NCBI RefSeq assembly: GCF_026340095.1
Contig: NZ_JAPEPO010000001.1
Coordinates: 4,860,001 to 4,924,000, forward strand
DNA: 64,000 bases
Reading direction: 5' to 3'
Source of the DNA: Streptomyces sp. NBC_01446
GTDB lineage: Bacteria > Actinomycetota > Actinomycetes > Streptomycetales > Streptomycetaceae
Shown here: one piece after another, positions 62,380 through 64,000 of the stretch
How positions within the stretch are numbered: the stretch's first letter is position 1
Layout: each line of letters opens with the position of its first letter
Program-made: the position numbers and the translations under genes
Notes under the pieces: generated by a model
Seen by the model: the letters and a program-made list of their open reading frames with translations, nothing else
Told to the model about the DNA's origin: nothing
Database searches by the model: none

Positions 62380-64000
62380 TCAGGAGCGCGGGCCGACCGG
62401 CTCACCCGCGGGCGCCCGGCGCGGCCCGGCGAGCGACACCTCGGGCAGGGACCGCGGCTCCTCGCCGAGCACGACGTGCCGCACGACCCGCTCGGCCGCC
62501 CGCCCGTCGTCGTACGGGCAGAACCGCTTGCGGAACGCGGCCCGCAGCTGCGCCGAGCGCGAGCCGCGCCAGTGCCCGGTCGCGAAGATGTCGATCAGCT
62601 CGTCCTCGCTGCGGGCGACGGCGCCGGGCGGGGACGCGCGCAGGTCGAAGTACGTGCCCCGCGACGCCTCGTACGCCTCCCAGTCGTCGGCGTGGATCAC
62701 GATGGGCCGGTCGAGGTTGGCGTAGTCGAACATCAGGGACGAGTAGTCGGTGACGAGGGCGTCCGCCGCCAGACAGAGCGACTCGACGCTCGCGTGGCCG
62801 GAGACGTCGATGAGGCGCCCGGCGCTCTGCGCGAGAGGCGCCGGGTGAAGCGGGTGGGCGCGGGTCAGGACGACGAAGTCCGTGCCGAGCCGGCGCAGCA
62901 CCCGCTGCAGGTCTAGGGCGCAGGTCTGGGTGCGGCGGTAGTCGCGGTGGGTCGGCGCGTACAGGATCGCCGTCGCGCCGTCCGGGATGCCGAGGCTCTC
63001 GCGGGCGCGGGCCACGTCGCGCGAAGTCGCCCGGTGGAACGCGTCGTTGCGCGGATACCCGTACTCCAGCGTCGTGTACGCGGACGGGTAGACGCGCTCC
63101 CACACGAGGGTGGAGTGCCGGTTGGCGGACAGGACGTAGTCCCAGGTGTCGACGGAGCGCAGGAGCCGGCCGAAGTCCTGGCCGCGGGCCGCCGCCGGAT
63201 GGTCCTGGAGGTCGAGGCCCATCTTCTTCAGGGGTGTGCCGTGCTGGGTCTGGATCACGACCTGCCCGGCGCGCTTGACGAGCCTGTGGTCGAAGTCGAC
63301 GTTGTTGACCAGGTACTTGGAACGGGCCAGCGCCGTCCAGTAGGCGGCGGTCCCGGGCCTCAGGGCGCGCGTTCCGGACGGCAGGGTGTGGTGGTGCTCG
63401 GGCTCGGCGATCCACGCGGTGGCGATGTGCGGCGCGTACGTGCGGAACGCGGACTCCAGGGCGCCCGGGTTGCAGCCGTGGCCGCGCCCCCCGTAGCTGG
63501 AGAACACGGCACGGTCCGCACGCACCGGGAGGCGCAGCTGGACGCGGTAGTGCGCCTGGAGGGCGGCCGCCCGGGCCGCGTGCCGCAGCCGGCCCGCGAG
63601 CCCCCGGGCCCGCCGCACGCAGCGCATCGCCGCGGCCAGCGACCGGTACGTGCGATGCGAGCCGAGCCGCACCAGGCCGTGCCGGAGACGGTCGCGGGCG
63701 GCGACGGGCGCGCCGGGGACGCGGTAACGCCGGTAGTGCGCGCGGGCCCTGCGCAGGAAGTCGGGGCGGGAGCCGCGCGGCAGCCGGTCCGGATGCGTGA
63801 ACACCGTGGCGAGGTGCTCGACCATCCGCCGGAACAGCAACGGGCGCCACGCGTCCGAGAGTTCGGGGTGGACGTCGAGGAACGCGAAGACACGGTCGTA
63901 CTGGTCGAAGACGTCGAAGTGCTCGCGGGACGTGGTGCCGAGGATGTTGCCCCGGCGGCGCTGGCGGTAGTGGACGCAGACCCGGTCGAGGGTGGCGATC
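62380..64000 (-). CDS. TagF-type polyol-phosphate polymerase, partial (5' end beyond window)
   Basis: At least 538 aa; the frame is open to the right edge, so the start is outside. C-terminal TagF domain with catalytic QHGTPLKKMG, YGYPRNDAFH, APTHRDYRR and DYSSLMFDYA. Ahead of it, VCVHYRQRRRGNILGTTSRE (at the window edge) is the later part of a GT2 domain as in related fusions. The 63840 position is not the true start: the frame continues upstream with good family sequence. The fourth TagF-type gene of the locus; convergent with the GT4 gene. Confidence 0.9.
   Translation of the reverse strand, partial: IATLDRVCVHYRQRRRGNILGTTSREHFDVFDQYDRVFAFLDVHPELSDAWRPLLFRRMVEHLATVFTHPDRLPRGSRPDFLRRARAHYRRYRVPGAPVAARDRLRHGLVRLGSHRTYRSLAAAMRCVRRARGLAGRLRHAARAAALQAHYRVQLRLPVRADRAVFSSYGGRGHGCNPGALESAFRTYAPHIATAWIAEPEHHHTLPSGTRALRPGTAAYWTALARSKYLVNNVDFDHRLVKRAGQVVIQTQHGTPLKKMGLDLQDHPAAARGQDFGRLLRSVDTWDYVLSANRHSTLVWERVYPSAYTTLEYGYPRNDAFHRATSRDVARARESLGIPDGATAILYAPTHRDYRRTQTCALDLQRVLRRLGTDFVVLTRAHPLHPAPLAQSAGRLIDVSGHASVESLCLAADALVTDYSSLMFDYANLDRPIVIHADDWEAYEASRGTYFDLRASPPGAVARSEDELIDIFATGHWRGSRSAQLRAAFRKRFCPYDDGRAAERVVRHVVLGEEPRSLPEVSLAGPRRAPAGEPVGPRS

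Overview
The window is about 71–73% GC with GTG and TTG starts, 4-bp ATGA/GTGA gene overlaps and a gene order (rrn end / MoxR-DUF58 operon / mtnA-mtrA-mtrB-lpqB / comF / hpf / secA / NAD-glutamate dehydrogenase) that is typical of a Streptomyces chromosome core. Mycothiol-dependent and LpqB/MtrAB family proteins also point to an actinobacterium. I found no tRNA, CRISPR array, insertion sequence or replication origin.

Layout. 1–1,376: 3' end of a 23S rRNA gene, 5S rRNA and two strong terminators. 1,385–6,986 (minus): operon of a proline/glycine-rich membrane protein, DUF4129, DUF4350, MoxR ATPase and DUF58 protein. 7,127–12,946 (plus): mtnA, then the MtrA–MtrB two-component system and lipoprotein LpqB. 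13,111–16,226: comF-like phosphoribosyltransferase carrying a 17-copy in-frame 18-bp repeat, hpf, and an orphan LuxR-type response regulator. 16,291–24,237: AlkZ/YcaQ-like glycosylase, GNAT, secA, Rv3235-like, DUF6912, HAD and DJ-1/PfpI proteins. 24,717–29,645: the large NAD-glutamate dehydrogenase.

From 29,914 to the right edge lies a cell-surface glycopolymer island of about 34 kb. It contains a nucleotidyltransferase, a polyprenol-phosphate glycosyltransferase + GtrA + GT-C protein set (a probable three-component extracytoplasmic glycosylation system), an ABC exporter pair of the TagG/TagH type, four TagF/CDP-glycerol-glycerophosphotransferase-type polymerases (736, 1169, 920 and more than 538 aa, the last cut by the window end), two GT2 enzymes with long beta-rich tails, GalE, a GT87-like protein, two more GT-C membrane proteins, an O-acyltransferase, two methyltransferases and a GT4 enzyme. 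Inference: the island builds, decorates, exports and attaches a polyol-phosphate wall polymer (teichoic-acid-like). Genes of other kinds are set into it: a TetR regulator, an anti-sigma-like ATPase / XRE / DUF397 module, a maleylpyruvate-isomerase-like gene with a damaged start, and the ohrR–ohr peroxide pair.

The most notable observations are the comF coding minisatellite, the loss of GT2 active-site residues in two of the TagF fusions, a paired 30-bp repeat between the exporter genes and tetR, a cloverleaf-like palindromic element in a gene-free stretch, and structured leaders before gdhB and hpf. All functional statements rest on motifs read by eye; no database search was run.
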